DNA of 64,000 nt from NCBI RefSeq assembly GCF_024220585.1, contig NZ_JAMXKF010000003.1, positions 248,001 to 312,000 of the forward strand. The letters run 5' to 3'. Each line of letters starts with the position of its first letter. Position 1 is the stretch's first letter. Of the stretch, positions 25,904 through 34,301 are shown piece by piece. This stretch comes from Dyadobacter diqingensis. Lineage in GTDB: Bacteria > Bacteroidota > Bacteroidia > Cytophagales > Spirosomataceae. The position numbers and the translations under genes are program-made. The notes under the pieces are model-generated. The model was not told the DNA's origin. It saw only the letters and a list, made by a program, of their open reading frames with translations, and made no database searches.

Positions 25904-27880
25904 ATGAAAGAAATCATTAAAAATCATTGGACAGCCCTGTCCGATGCCGTTCAGGTTGTCCGGAACATGGGGCTTCGTTATGTAATTTTCCGTTGCTGGT
26001 ATGAGTTTCAAAGAAGAACGGGTATATTGAAATATCGTTTCCCCGCTTCTACTGACCACAAAGCAACAATCGCCCTGGCTGACTGGCGAAATCTGCCTGT
26101 AAATTTTTTCTTCCCAGGCCGGCCTGCTGTTTCTTCTCCATCTTTAAACCAGCTCGATTATCCATCGTTGGCGAAGCGTGTTAAGGCGCTCCAAAATAAT
26201 CAAATACTATTTTTTGGCACAACCTTTTACAAAGTTGAAGGGTGGTTGACAAACCCGGAAACCGGTTTTCGATACGATAAATTAAAACACTGGACGGAGG
26301 TTTCCGACTTCTCATCAGCGGCTGGAGATATAAAATTTGTTTGGGAGAAATCCCGGTTTACGTTTCTTTACGATCTGATCCGGTATGACTATCATTTTGG
26401 CAAAGATCAATCCGAAACCGTCTTTGCAACGATCGAAAGCTGGATTCAGGATAATCCGGTGAATTGCGGGCCAAACTGGCGATGCAGCCAGGAAATTACG
26501 CTGCGGGTTCTGAACTGGACTTTTGCCTTACAGTATTACAAAAATTCAGACACCTTAACGCAGTCAGTTTTTGATCGGATTATAAACAGTATCGATAGCC
26601 AGATGCGTCACGTGGCTGCTAATATCGATTTTTCGAGAATCGCGGTACGAAATAACCATGCTCTGACAGAAACGCTCGGGTTATATTTGGTGGGCCTTTT
26701 ATACCCCTTTTTAGAAGAAAGTGCAGACTGGAAACGAAACGGAAAAGAGTGGTTTGAAGGAGAAATTGCTTACCAGATTTACGAAGATGGTACGTTTCTG
26801 CAATTTTCGATGAATTATCACCGGGTTGTGGTCCAGCTGCTGACCTGGGCGATGCAACTCGCACATCTGAATCATGAATTTTGGGATCCGGTTATTTACG
26901 ACCGGGCGAGAAAATCATTACAGTTTTTGTATGCCTGCCAGGATATGACTTCCGGACAGCTGCCCAATTATGGTCATAACGATGGTGCCTTATTTTTTCC
27001 TTTGTCGGAATGTCATTTCAGAGATTTCAGACCGCAGTTATTGGCACTGGCCAATATTTTGGGGGAGGAGCTGGATTATAAGGCAGGTCAATGGGAAGAA
27101 GAAAGCCGCTGGCTTGGCATAAGTCCGGTACAAACAGGGAAGCCATTACTCCTCCAAAATGAATCGCCGACTTACGTTTTCCCCCGCGGAGGTTATTACA
27201 TTTTACAGGATAAAAACAGCAGGACATTTCTTCGTTGTGGCAGTTACCAAAACCGTCCTTTTCAGTCCGATAACTTACACCTTGATATCTGGGTCAACGG
27301 CGAAAATATTCTGAGAGATGCGGGTACCTTCAAATACAATACCGAAAAAAGATGGACGGATTATTTTTCGGGAACCGCTTCGCACAACACCGTGATGCTT
27401 GGCGGATATGATCAAATGAGGAAAGGGAAGCGGTTTATCTGGTATGACTGGATCAAAAAAAGCCAGGGTTATTGGAAAACAGGAAATGGCGAGTCTGTAT
27501 TTGAAGGCTGGTTTGAGGGGTTTAAGCATCTGGGAGAAAACATTATCCACCGGCGTCGGGTGACGAAACCGGAAGGAGTTTTTCACTGGATTGTTGACGA
27601 CTGGATTGAAAACGCACCGTCGGAGATCCTGATGAATCAGATCTGGCATCCGTCAGAAAGTTTTTTTGAAAGATTTTACATCAGGGCTTTTCTGAAATGC
27701 GGCAAAGAGATTCCATTTGTCAAAACGGAAGGTTGGTATGCGCCTGCTTATGGTTGCAAGATACGTGCACACCGTATTGTTTTTAATACGACTGAAAGAT
27801 ATATCAGAATTGAAATCGGTTTAAAATCTAAAACAGAAATCAAGGATGCGCATTTTATTGATACATCAGTTTTTTCTTGA
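25904..27880 (+). CDS. Heparinase II/III-family protein
   Basis: 658 residues. The N-terminal (alpha/alpha) toroid includes NCGPNWRCSQEITLRVLNW and IAVRNNHALTETLGLYLVG; the C-terminal beta-sandwich starts near PRGGYYILQDKNSRTF, with QSDNLHLDIWVNGENILRDAG and SGTASHNTVMLGG typical for Hepar_II_III. No N-terminal signal peptide is seen, which is common for the family members that sit in exopolysaccharide gene sets rather than in secreted degradation pathways. Its stop lies 35 bases inside the next gene, a GT4 glycosyltransferase, indicating coupled expression. Probably trims or edits a uronic-acid-containing polymer; substrate inferred only. Confidence 0.87.
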   Translation: MKEIIKNHWTALSDAVQVVRNMGLRYVIFRCWYEFQRRTGILKYRFPASTDHKATIALADWRNLPVNFFFPGRPAVSSPSLNQLDYPSLAKRVKALQNNQILFFGTTFYKVEGWLTNPETGFRYDKLKHWTEVSDFSSAAGDIKFVWEKSRFTFLYDLIRYDYHFGKDQSETVFATIESWIQDNPVNCGPNWRCSQEITLRVLNWTFALQYYKNSDTLTQSVFDRIINSIDSQMRHVAANIDFSRIAVRNNHALTETLGLYLVGLLYPFLEESADWKRNGKEWFEGEIAYQIYEDGTFLQFSMNYHRVVVQLLTWAMQLAHLNHEFWDPVIYDRARKSLQFLYACQDMTSGQLPNYGHNDGALFFPLSECHFRDFRPQLLALANILGEELDYKAGQWEEESRWLGISPVQTGKPLLLQNESPTYVFPRGGYYILQDKNSRTFLRCGSYQNRPFQSDNLHLDIWVNGENILRDAGTFKYNTEKRWTDYFSGTASHNTVMLGGYDQMRKGKRFIWYDWIKKSQGYWKTGNGESVFEGWFEGFKHLGENIIHRRRVTKPEGVFHWIVDDWIENAPSEILMNQIWHPSESFFERFYIRAFLKCGKEIPFVKTEGWYAPAYGCKIRAHRIVFNTTERYIRIEIGLKSKTEIKDAHFIDTSVFS

Positions 27881-29072
27881 AGATGGCGAAGGAGGCGGAA
27901 CCCGCTGGAATGAAATGAGCCGGATTTGGACGGAAAATGGGCATGAGATCACGGTTATTGCCGGCATGCGGCATTACATGGGACACCGGGCACAGCATTA
28001 TGGGGGAAATCTATTTCATAGTTACACAAACCAGGATCAGGTGAAAGTTATCCGTTGTTATGCGGGGCAGTCTGGTAAAGGCTTTTTAAGTCGTTTGTCT
28101 GGCTTTTTTGCCTTTGTTTTTACAGGTATCTGGGCGGGTGCTTTTTATGCAAAAGAAGATTATGACGTCATGATCGTGTCCTCACCGCCGTTGTTCGTAG
28201 GTTTGATAGCTATCTTTTTAAACTGGTGGAAGCACATTCCTTTTGTATTTGAAATCCGTGATTTGTGGCCGGAATCTGCCATTGGAACGGGGATGTTGAA
28301 AAATAAATATCTCATCCGCCTTGCCTTTTGGCTTGAATCGAGGATTTATCAGAAAGCAAAAGTGATCGCGGTTTTGACGCCGGCATTTCGTGAGATTTTA
28401 ATAAATAAAAAGAAGGTCCCGGCTGACAAGATCATCTTAATTCCAAACGCCGCCGATTTTATACGCTCAGATAAACTGCTCAGCGAGTTTGATGCTGTTT
28501 CTTTTAGAAAAGCCAAAAAACTGGAAGGGAAGTTTGTCATAACCTACGCCGGTGCGCATGGTCAGGCGAATCATCTGATCCAGATTTTAGAAACGGCTGA
28601 AATCTTACGGGACACCCATGTGCTCTTTTTGCTCATTGGCGACGGGGAACAAAATGAATATCTGATTGCAGAAGCAAGGCGGCGAGCAATCGATAATGTT
28701 CGTTTTGTAGAATCATTGCCTAAGGATGAAGTTTTGAAATATATCATAGCATCTGATATGGGTACTTCCGTTTTGAAGAAAACGGATACTTTCAAGACTA
28801 TTTATTCCAATAAAACCTTCGATTACTTTTCCTGTAAAAAGCCTGTGCTGATGGCGATTGACGGAGTTTCCAGGTCGTTGGTAGAAGAGGCTGCTGCGGG
28901 CATTTTTGTAGAACCGGAAAATCCGGCTGATTTTGCTGAAAAAGTCAGGATTTATCTAAAAAATCCTGCTTTACTGGAAGTACAGGGAGAAAACGGGTAT
29001 CGGTTTGCTAAAAAACATTTCGACAGGCAGGTGTTGGCAAAAGAGTATTTGAATTATATTGAGCATCTTTGA
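27846..29072 (+). CDS. Glycosyltransferase family 4 (WbuB-like)
   Basis: 408 residues with a GT-B fold. The N-terminal part has the acceptor-side GEGGGTRWNEMSRIW and FEIRDLWPESAIGTGML, the latter characteristic of WbuB-type transferases; the C-terminal donor domain has VITYAGAHGQANHL, LLIGDGEQ and TIYSNKTFDYFSCKKPVLMAI. The first 35 bases overlap the heparinase gene. A role in surface polysaccharide or O-antigen-like assembly is likely; sugar unknown. Confidence 0.88.
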   Translation: MRILLIHQFFLEDGEGGGTRWNEMSRIWTENGHEITVIAGMRHYMGHRAQHYGGNLFHSYTNQDQVKVIRCYAGQSGKGFLSRLSGFFAFVFTGIWAGAFYAKEDYDVMIVSSPPLFVGLIAIFLNWWKHIPFVFEIRDLWPESAIGTGMLKNKYLIRLAFWLESRIYQKAKVIAVLTPAFREILINKKKVPADKIILIPNAADFIRSDKLLSEFDAVSFRKAKKLEGKFVITYAGAHGQANHLIQILETAEILRDTHVLFLLIGDGEQNEYLIAEARRRAIDNVRFVESLPKDEVLKYIIASDMGTSVLKKTDTFKTIYSNKTFDYFSCKKPVLMAIDGVSRSLVEEAAAGIFVEPENPADFAEKVRIYLKNPALLEVQGENGYRFAKKHFDRQVLAKEYLNYIEHL

Positions 29073-29118
29073 ACCGCATTAGTTTTAGACTGATGTTTGC
29101 TCATAAATTCGAACTTGA

Positions 29119-29571
29119 ATGACAAATTTTAGAAAAATCGCTGCCAGCAAACGTATCGCCATGGTGGCTCACGACAATCGGAAAACGGAATTGATGGACT
29201 GGGCACGTGCCAATCGGGCTCAGCTGGCAAAAAATGAACTGTATGCCACCGGGACAACGGGGAGGTTATTGGAGGAATTATTAGAGCAACCCGTGATCCG
29301 TCTTTTGAGCGGCCCGCTCGGTGGTGACCAGCAGGTAGGCTCTATGATTGCGGAAGAAAGAATCGATTTACTGATTTTTTTCTGGGATCCGATGTCAGCT
29401 CAGCCGCATGATCCTGATGTGAAGGCTTTGTTGCGTTTATGTGTGGTCTGGAACATTCCTGTGGCGTCAAACCGTGCTACTGCCGATTACTTATTCACAT
29501 CTCCGCTGGTGAACGAAGATTATATTGCTGAGCAAATCGATTATAGTAAATATTTGAACCGGATTGTCTGA
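29119..29571 (+). CDS. mgsA: Methylglyoxal synthase
   Basis: 150 residues, the usual family length. IAMVAHDNRKTELMDW, ELYATGTTGRLLEE, LSGPLGGDQQVGSMIAE (catalytic aspartate in GGDQQ) and LLIFFWDPMSAQPHDPDVKALLR are all conserved. It converts dihydroxyacetone phosphate to methylglyoxal and phosphate, a glycolytic bypass under phosphate limitation. It starts 46 bases after the GT4 gene and may belong to that transcript. Confidence 0.95.
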   Translation: MTNFRKIAASKRIAMVAHDNRKTELMDWARANRAQLAKNELYATGTTGRLLEELLEQPVIRLLSGPLGGDQQVGSMIAEERIDLLIFFWDPMSAQPHDPDVKALLRLCVVWNIPVASNRATADYLFTSPLVNEDYIAEQIDYSKYLNRIV

Positions 29572-29618
29572 ACTGAAATGATCAGGTACGGGTTTTTTCT
29601 TTGAACCAGTGTATTTTC

Positions 29619-30242
29619 ATGAAGAACGTAGCGGATTTATTTCAGAACGGGACGGAGCGGAATATTTATTCTTATCCGGATTACATGTTATTGATGGAAT
29701 TGGTTGTCATGGAACAAAGGACAACCGGGTCCAAACAGTCGGAAGAGCTCAATGAATATACCAAGCTCAACCTGCACAGAATGCAAAGGCTTAATAAAAC
29801 GACAGTTTTAAGTGAAAAGTTGAAAATCGCAGCGAAACAGGTCCAAATACCGCAGACCTGGTACGTGCTGACAGAAGCCTGGTGTGGGGATGCAGCACAA
29901 TGTATACCCGTGCTGGCTGCGATTGCCAAACTCAATCCGCTGATTGATTTTCAGTTGTTGTTAAGAGACGAAAATCCCGACCTTATGGATCAGTATCTGA
30001 CCAACGGAGGACGTTCGATTCCAAAGCTTATTGCGGTAGACGAAGAGTTTAATGAGATTTTTACCTGGGGACCACGTCCCGAAGGTGCTCAGGCCAAACT
30101 GGCAGAATATAAAGCCAACCCGGACCGGCCGCCGTATAAAGAGTTTGCCGAAGATATCCAGCGTTGGTACACGAGAGATAAAACACAGTCGGTTCAGAAA
30201 GAATTATTGGTGTTATTGGAAGGTGTTTTCGTGGATAAGTAA
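29619..30242 (+). CDS. Thioredoxin-fold protein with CGDA active-site variant
   Basis: 207 residues from the ATG at 29619 (MKNVADLFQNGTERN); an upstream TTG is less likely. The thioredoxin-like core is WYVLTEAWCGDAAQCIPVL, with only the first cysteine of the usual CxxC (CGDA), then DLMDQYLTNGGRSIPKLIAVD with the cis-proline (SIPK). The C-terminus (EDIQRWYTRDKTQSVQKEL) is helical. No signal peptide, cytosolic. The single-Cys site argues against a disulfide oxidoreductase working like thioredoxin; a later Cys (C at +5) might substitute. Confidence 0.8.
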   Translation: MKNVADLFQNGTERNIYSYPDYMLLMELVVMEQRTTGSKQSEELNEYTKLNLHRMQRLNKTTVLSEKLKIAAKQVQIPQTWYVLTEAWCGDAAQCIPVLAAIAKLNPLIDFQLLLRDENPDLMDQYLTNGGRSIPKLIAVDEEFNEIFTWGPRPEGAQAKLAEYKANPDRPPYKEFAEDIQRWYTRDKTQSVQKELLVLLEGVFVDK

Positions 30243-30261
30243 GTTTTTTCAGAGTTTACTC

Positions 30262-30269
30262 TATCTTTG
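30262..30269 (+). promoter_or_regulatory. Probable -7 element upstream of nuoI
   Basis: TATCTTTG matches TAnnTTTG and lies 63 bases before the TTG start of nuoI. A matching TTTG at the right distance is not clear, so the call is tentative. Confidence 0.4.
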
Positions 30270-30332
30270 CAATAGGCTTATTTTCGGAGATTTCCGGATT
30301 AGTTATGAATTGAAAATCGAGACCTGCTAACG

Positions 30333-32408
30333 TTGTCGACTTACTTTAAAAATATATCAGAGGGTATCAATACCACTTTAACGGGTATGAAGCTGACGTT
30401 GCGCCATTTATTTGACGCAAGAAAACGCCGTATGTCAACGGATATCCGCAAGGGGGACTTTTTCGATTTACAGGATGGTATTGTTACCATTCAATATCCT
30501 CAGGAAACAATCCCGATTCCCGACAATGGCCGCTATCGTTTGCACAACGAAATGGACGACTGCATTGTCTGTGATAAATGCGTCAAGGTTTGTCCCGTTG
30601 ATTGTATAGAAATTGAGCCGATTCGGGCGATTGAGGAAGTTGGGAGGGCATCGGATGGTTCGCCAATCCGTTTGTACGCTGCCAAGTTTGATATTGATAT
30701 GGCAAAGTGCTGTTATTGCGGTCTTTGCACCACTGTATGCCCGACCGAATGTCTGACAATGACCAAGACTTTCGATTATAGCGAGGTAGATATACGGGAA
30801 ATGGTTTATAATTTCGGTAATCTTACGGCCGAAGAGGCGCAGGAGAAACGGGATTTACTGGAACAATTCCAAAAAGAAAAAGAAGCGCTTAAAGCGGCCC
30901 AAAAACCAGCTGCTGCTCCTGATGTAACAGCAAAAACACCAGTAGCACGTCCGGCTTTCAAACCGACAATAAAACCAAAACAGGAGGAAGTTGCGGCACA
31001 AGAGGAGCCATCCGAAGTTGCAAAACCAAAACCTGTTTTTCAACCGCGTAAACCTGCTCCGGTTGAAGCCAAGTCCGTAAATGATGAAGTTTCTGAGGTA
31101 CCGACGGAAAAACCTGTGGCTCCGCGCTTGCCTTTTAAACCTTCGATGAAACCGAAAGTTGTAGAAGGTGAGGCAACTGAGGGTAGTGAAGTGCAGTCGG
31201 AAGAGGCTCCAAAAGCCAAGCCAGCGTTTCGTCCAACGATGAAGCCGCAAGTCGAAGCTGCTTCGCAAAATGAGGATATTCCGGCAACGCCGGCTGAACC
31301 AGTTGCTGCGAAACCCGCATTCCGTCCGACGATGAAACCAAAAACTCCGGTTTCGGATACTCCGGAAGCTTCTGTTGAAAAAGTTGAAAACGAAGAAGTC
31401 AAAGCTAAGCCCGCGTTTCGTCCCACGATGAAACCGAAAGTTGAAGCTGCTTCGCAAAATGAAGATATTCCGGTAGCGCCAACCGAACCAGTTGCTGCGA
31501 AACCCGCATTCCGTCCGACGATGAAGCCCAAAACTCCGGTTTCAGATACCCCGGAAGCTTCTGTTGAAAAAGCAGAAAATGAGGAAGTAAAAGCCAAGCC
31601 AGCGTTTCGTCCTACGATGAAACCTAAAGTTGAAGCTGCTTTGCAAAATGAAGATATTCCGGTAGCGCCTACTGAACCGGTTGCTGCGAAACCCGCATTC
31701 CGCCCGACGATGAAGCCAAAAACTCCGGTTTTGGATACTCCGGAAGCTTCTGTTGAAAAAGTTGAAAACGAAGAAGTCAAAGCCAAGCCAGCGTTTCGTC
31801 CTACGATGAAACCTAAAGTTGAAGCTGCTTTGCAAAATGAAGATATTCCGGTAGCGCCTACTGAACCGGTTGCTGCGAAACCCGCATTCCGCCCGACGAT
31901 GAAGCCAAAAACTCCGGTTTTGGATACTCCGGAAGCTTCTGTTGAAAAAGTTGAAAACGAAGAAGTCAAAGCCAAGCCAGCGTTTCGTCCTACGATGAAA
32001 CCTAAAGTTGAAGCTGCTTTGCAAAATGAAGATATTCCGGTAGCGCCTACTGAACCGGTTGCTGCGAAACCCGCATTCCGCCCGACGATGAAGCCAAAAA
32101 CTCCGGTTTTGGATACTCCGGAAGCTTCTGTTGAAAAAGTTGAAAACGAAGAAGTCAAAGCCAAGCCAGCGTTTCGTCCTACGATGAAACCTAAAGTTGA
32201 AGCTGCTTTGCAAAATGAAGATATTCCGGTAGCGCCTACTGAACCGGTTGCTGCGAAACCAGCATTCCACCCGACGATGAAGCCAAAAACTCCGGTTTCG
32301 GATACTCCGGAAGCTTCTGTTGAAAAAGTTGAAAATGAGGAAATAAAAGCTAAACCGGCGTTTCGTCCAACAATGAAACCGAAACCAAAAGCACCGGATC
32401 AGGAATAA
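30333..32408 (+). CDS. nuoI: NADH-quinone oxidoreductase subunit I with very long repetitive C-terminal tail
   Basis: 691 residues from a TTG start (MSTYFKNISEGINTTLTGMK, which matches the family N-terminus; no upstream ATG in frame). Residues 1-185 form a normal NuoI: membrane-associating N-terminal helix and two [4Fe-4S] sites at C77-C80-C83-C87 and C126-C129-C132-C136. These clusters pass electrons toward quinone. Residues ~190-691 are a low-complexity Pro/Lys/Ala/Glu tail with 16 copies of a KPAFRPTMKPK-like motif, the last 12 in six 63-residue tandem units. Ordinary NuoI is 160-200 residues. nuoJ follows after 18 bases. Confidence 0.95.
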   Translation: MSTYFKNISEGINTTLTGMKLTLRHLFDARKRRMSTDIRKGDFFDLQDGIVTIQYPQETIPIPDNGRYRLHNEMDDCIVCDKCVKVCPVDCIEIEPIRAIEEVGRASDGSPIRLYAAKFDIDMAKCCYCGLCTTVCPTECLTMTKTFDYSEVDIREMVYNFGNLTAEEAQEKRDLLEQFQKEKEALKAAQKPAAAPDVTAKTPVARPAFKPTIKPKQEEVAAQEEPSEVAKPKPVFQPRKPAPVEAKSVNDEVSEVPTEKPVAPRLPFKPSMKPKVVEGEATEGSEVQSEEAPKAKPAFRPTMKPQVEAASQNEDIPATPAEPVAAKPAFRPTMKPKTPVSDTPEASVEKVENEEVKAKPAFRPTMKPKVEAASQNEDIPVAPTEPVAAKPAFRPTMKPKTPVSDTPEASVEKAENEEVKAKPAFRPTMKPKVEAALQNEDIPVAPTEPVAAKPAFRPTMKPKTPVLDTPEASVEKVENEEVKAKPAFRPTMKPKVEAALQNEDIPVAPTEPVAAKPAFRPTMKPKTPVLDTPEASVEKVENEEVKAKPAFRPTMKPKVEAALQNEDIPVAPTEPVAAKPAFRPTMKPKTPVLDTPEASVEKVENEEVKAKPAFRPTMKPKVEAALQNEDIPVAPTEPVAAKPAFHPTMKPKTPVSDTPEASVEKVENEEIKAKPAFRPTMKPKPKAPDQE
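31251..32384 (+). repeat. Six tandem 189-bp units encoding the NuoI tail
   Basis: Units begin at 31251, 31440, 31629, 31818, 32007 and 32196. Each encodes 63 residues made of two half-units of 31 and 32, each ending KPAFRPTMKPK. Units 3, 4 and 5 (31629-32195) look identical at the nucleotide level; units 1, 2 and 6 differ by several substitutions. Degenerate copies precede the array (residues ~200-306). The period is a multiple of three, so copy-number change keeps the frame. Confidence 0.95.
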
Positions 32409-32426
32409 ATAATTTGTAAGATAAAT

Positions 32427-32948
32427 ATGGAAATAGCTGCATTTTATGGTTTTTCAGGTTTGGCGATTGTTTCGGCACTTTTTATCCTGTTTTCCAGAAA
32501 TCTTATTTACGCCGCATTTGCTTTATTCCTGACTTTTCTTGGCGTTGCAGCGCTGTATGTTTTGGCGGGAGCTGATTTTCTTGCCGTCACGCAGATTATG
32601 GTTTACGTTGGAGGAATTCTTGTGTTACTGATATTTGGGATTATGCTTACCCAAAAAGCGGACAAGGAAGCAATCTCGACAACGCCCAACCGTGTAATCG
32701 TATCAATGGCCCGGCAGTTCTGGGGTTTTCTGATCGGCACCGGTTTGTTTGGTTTTTTGTCTTATGTGATCGCTACTTCAAATTTCAGGATGACGGGCGA
32801 AAGCAATATTTCACGCTCAACTCTTAAAACAATTGGTGTGGAACTGATGACCAGCCATCTTTTACCTTTTGAAATTGCTGCTATCCTCTTATTGGTTGCC
32901 TTAGTTGGAGCAGCGTATCTTGCTTTAAACAGAAATCCCGCCTCATGA
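32427..32948 (+). CDS. nuoJ: NADH-quinone oxidoreductase subunit J
   Basis: 173 residues with five hydrophobic segments (IAAFYGFSGLAIVSALFIL, AAFALFLTFLGVAALYVLAG, FLAVTQIMVYVGGILVLLIFGIML and two more). YVGGILVLLIFGIML is the NuoJ hallmark (pi-bulge helix region). It is an inner-membrane subunit at the quinone-pump junction. The stop overlaps the nuoK start by four bases (ATGA). Confidence 0.93.
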   Translation: MEIAAFYGFSGLAIVSALFILFSRNLIYAAFALFLTFLGVAALYVLAGADFLAVTQIMVYVGGILVLLIFGIMLTQKADKEAISTTPNRVIVSMARQFWGFLIGTGLFGFLSYVIATSNFRMTGESNISRSTLKTIGVELMTSHLLPFEIAAILLLVALVGAAYLALNRNPAS

Positions 32949-33256
32949 CAATCATTCCGGTAGAACATTATCTGATCGTTGCGGCCGCTTTGTTCTGCAT
33001 AGGACTGGCCATTGCCATTACGAAAAAACACCTGATTGGTATTTTGCTTGGGATTGAGTTGATGCTGAATGCCGTTAATATTAATCTGGTTGCATTTAGC
33101 CGTCACGATCCTGAACGGATAGGAGGGCAGCTCTTTGCACTTTTTGTCATTGTGGTAGCAGCTGCGGAAGTGACTGTCGCGCTGGCGATTATCCTCAGAG
33201 TTTACGGACATTTCCGTACGGTAGATCCTGATAAGGTCAATGAATTGAAGAAGTAA
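32945..33256 (+). CDS. nuoK: NADH-quinone oxidoreductase subunit K
   Basis: 103 residues, three transmembrane helices. GILLGIELMLNAVNINLVAF carries the conserved membrane glutamate of the proton path, and AAAEVTVALAIIL the second one. Translationally coupled to nuoJ. No nuoL follows; the next gene is an unrelated transporter. Confidence 0.95.
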   Translation: MTIIPVEHYLIVAAALFCIGLAIAITKKHLIGILLGIELMLNAVNINLVAFSRHDPERIGGQLFALFVIVVAAAEVTVALAIILRVYGHFRTVDPDKVNELKK

Positions 33257-33298
33257 TCCGACTGCGAATCTGTTTAGAAATCTACTATTCCTAACAAT

Positions 33299-33745
33299 AT
33301 GAATTGGTTATTCCTGCTCCTGGCTTTTATGATCGGGATGGCTAATACGGTCCAGTCGGGCGTGAACGCACAGCTTCGTGTCGCGTTGGGCAATCCGCTT
33401 ATGGCAGCCATCACCTCGTTCAGCTTTGGTCTTCTTGTGTTGTTGGTTGCTTTCCCGTTTTTTAATCAGAACCCAATACCCTCGCTCGATACTTTCCGTG
33501 AAGTCAGTTTATGGAAATATGCCGGAGGGTTTCTGGGCGCTTTTTACGTAGTTACGGTAATTTTTATTGTAAGGGATATCGGGCCGGCCAATCTGATTTG
33601 TTTGGTCATTGCCGGACAAATGTTAGCCGCAATGGTCATAGACCACTACGGCTTTCAGGGTTTTGCAGTACATCCGATCAGTTTTCCCAGGATATGCGGC
33701 GCATTGCTGTTGATCGCGGGTGTTTATCTGATCCTTAAAAATTAA
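33299..33745 (+). CDS. DMT-superfamily small transporter (YdcZ/DUF606 type)
   Basis: 148 residues, five predicted transmembrane helices. LAFMIGMANTVQSGVNAQLR and NPLMAAITSFSFG, plus GGFLGAFYVVTVIFIVRDIGP and ICLVIAGQMLAAMVIDHYG, are typical of the half-size YdcZ family. Such proteins usually pair or dimerise; substrate unknown. The stop codon overlaps that of the convergent DUF6265-like gene (TTAA). Confidence 0.88.
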   Translation: MNWLFLLLAFMIGMANTVQSGVNAQLRVALGNPLMAAITSFSFGLLVLLVAFPFFNQNPIPSLDTFREVSLWKYAGGFLGAFYVVTVIFIVRDIGPANLICLVIAGQMLAAMVIDHYGFQGFAVHPISFPRICGALLLIAGVYLILKN

Positions 33746-34263
33746 GGAATGCGGTTGAAAACGAACAAGTCGATGAATTCCCACTTGTTGTTTTCCAGTT
33801 TTCCTCTTCTGATTACCAGTTGATTCTGGCTGCGTCTTTCATAAATGATACGCACTGAAATGTCGTCTTTTTCAAATAAGGCTTCGTTTTTCTTGGCTTC
33901 GATGAAATTGTAAGTATCAGATACTTCCTTTTCTTCCAGTGAAATCATACCTGGTTTGAAGTGTTTGACATGGGCAACAGGTCCTTTTTCCGTTTGTTCA
34001 AAGGCAAAAAGTTCGTAAAGTGTTGCTTTGCCGTCCTTAACCATACGGATAAATCCAACAATATTGTCGCCTTCGGGAGCAGTCCATGATGCTTCAATGG
34101 TTCCTCCATTATAATTGCCTTTCCAGCGTCCGTCCAGGAAGTTTATGTCTTTCAGACTTCCTTTTGTTGCGGTTTGTGCCAACGCGGGAGCGCTTATGAC
34201 AGCAGAAAGCAATAATACGAATGATAAGATTTTACCAAAATTGAGCTTGTTAAATAGGATCAT
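33742..34263 (-). CDS. Secreted DUF6265-like protein
   Basis: 173 residues with a signal peptide (SFVLLLSAVISAPALAQ). The mature region INFLDGRWKGNYNGGTIEASWTAPEGDNIVGFIRMV fits DUF6265, a beta-rich lipocalin-like family of unknown function. Stop overlaps the neighbour by four bases, convergent. No operon partner. Confidence 0.75.
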   Translation of the reverse strand: MILFNKLNFGKILSFVLLLSAVISAPALAQTATKGSLKDINFLDGRWKGNYNGGTIEASWTAPEGDNIVGFIRMVKDGKATLYELFAFEQTEKGPVAHVKHFKPGMISLEEKEVSDTYNFIEAKKNEALFEKDDISVRIIYERRSQNQLVIRRGKLENNKWEFIDLFVFNRIP

Positions 34264-34301
34264 ATGGATTTAGGTTTTTAATAAAATGCCAAATTAGATA
34301 A

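Noticed and set aside
31040..32164. A 374-codon open frame on the minus strand opposite the nuoI repeat array, and two more frames of about 200-240 codons
   Set aside because: They are by-products of the in-frame 189-bp repeat, whose period keeps other frames open too; the translations simply mirror the repeat and have no independent start signals.
31251..32384. Regular repeats considered as a CRISPR array
   Set aside because: Units are 189 bp, contiguous, coding and without unique spacers; no cas genes.
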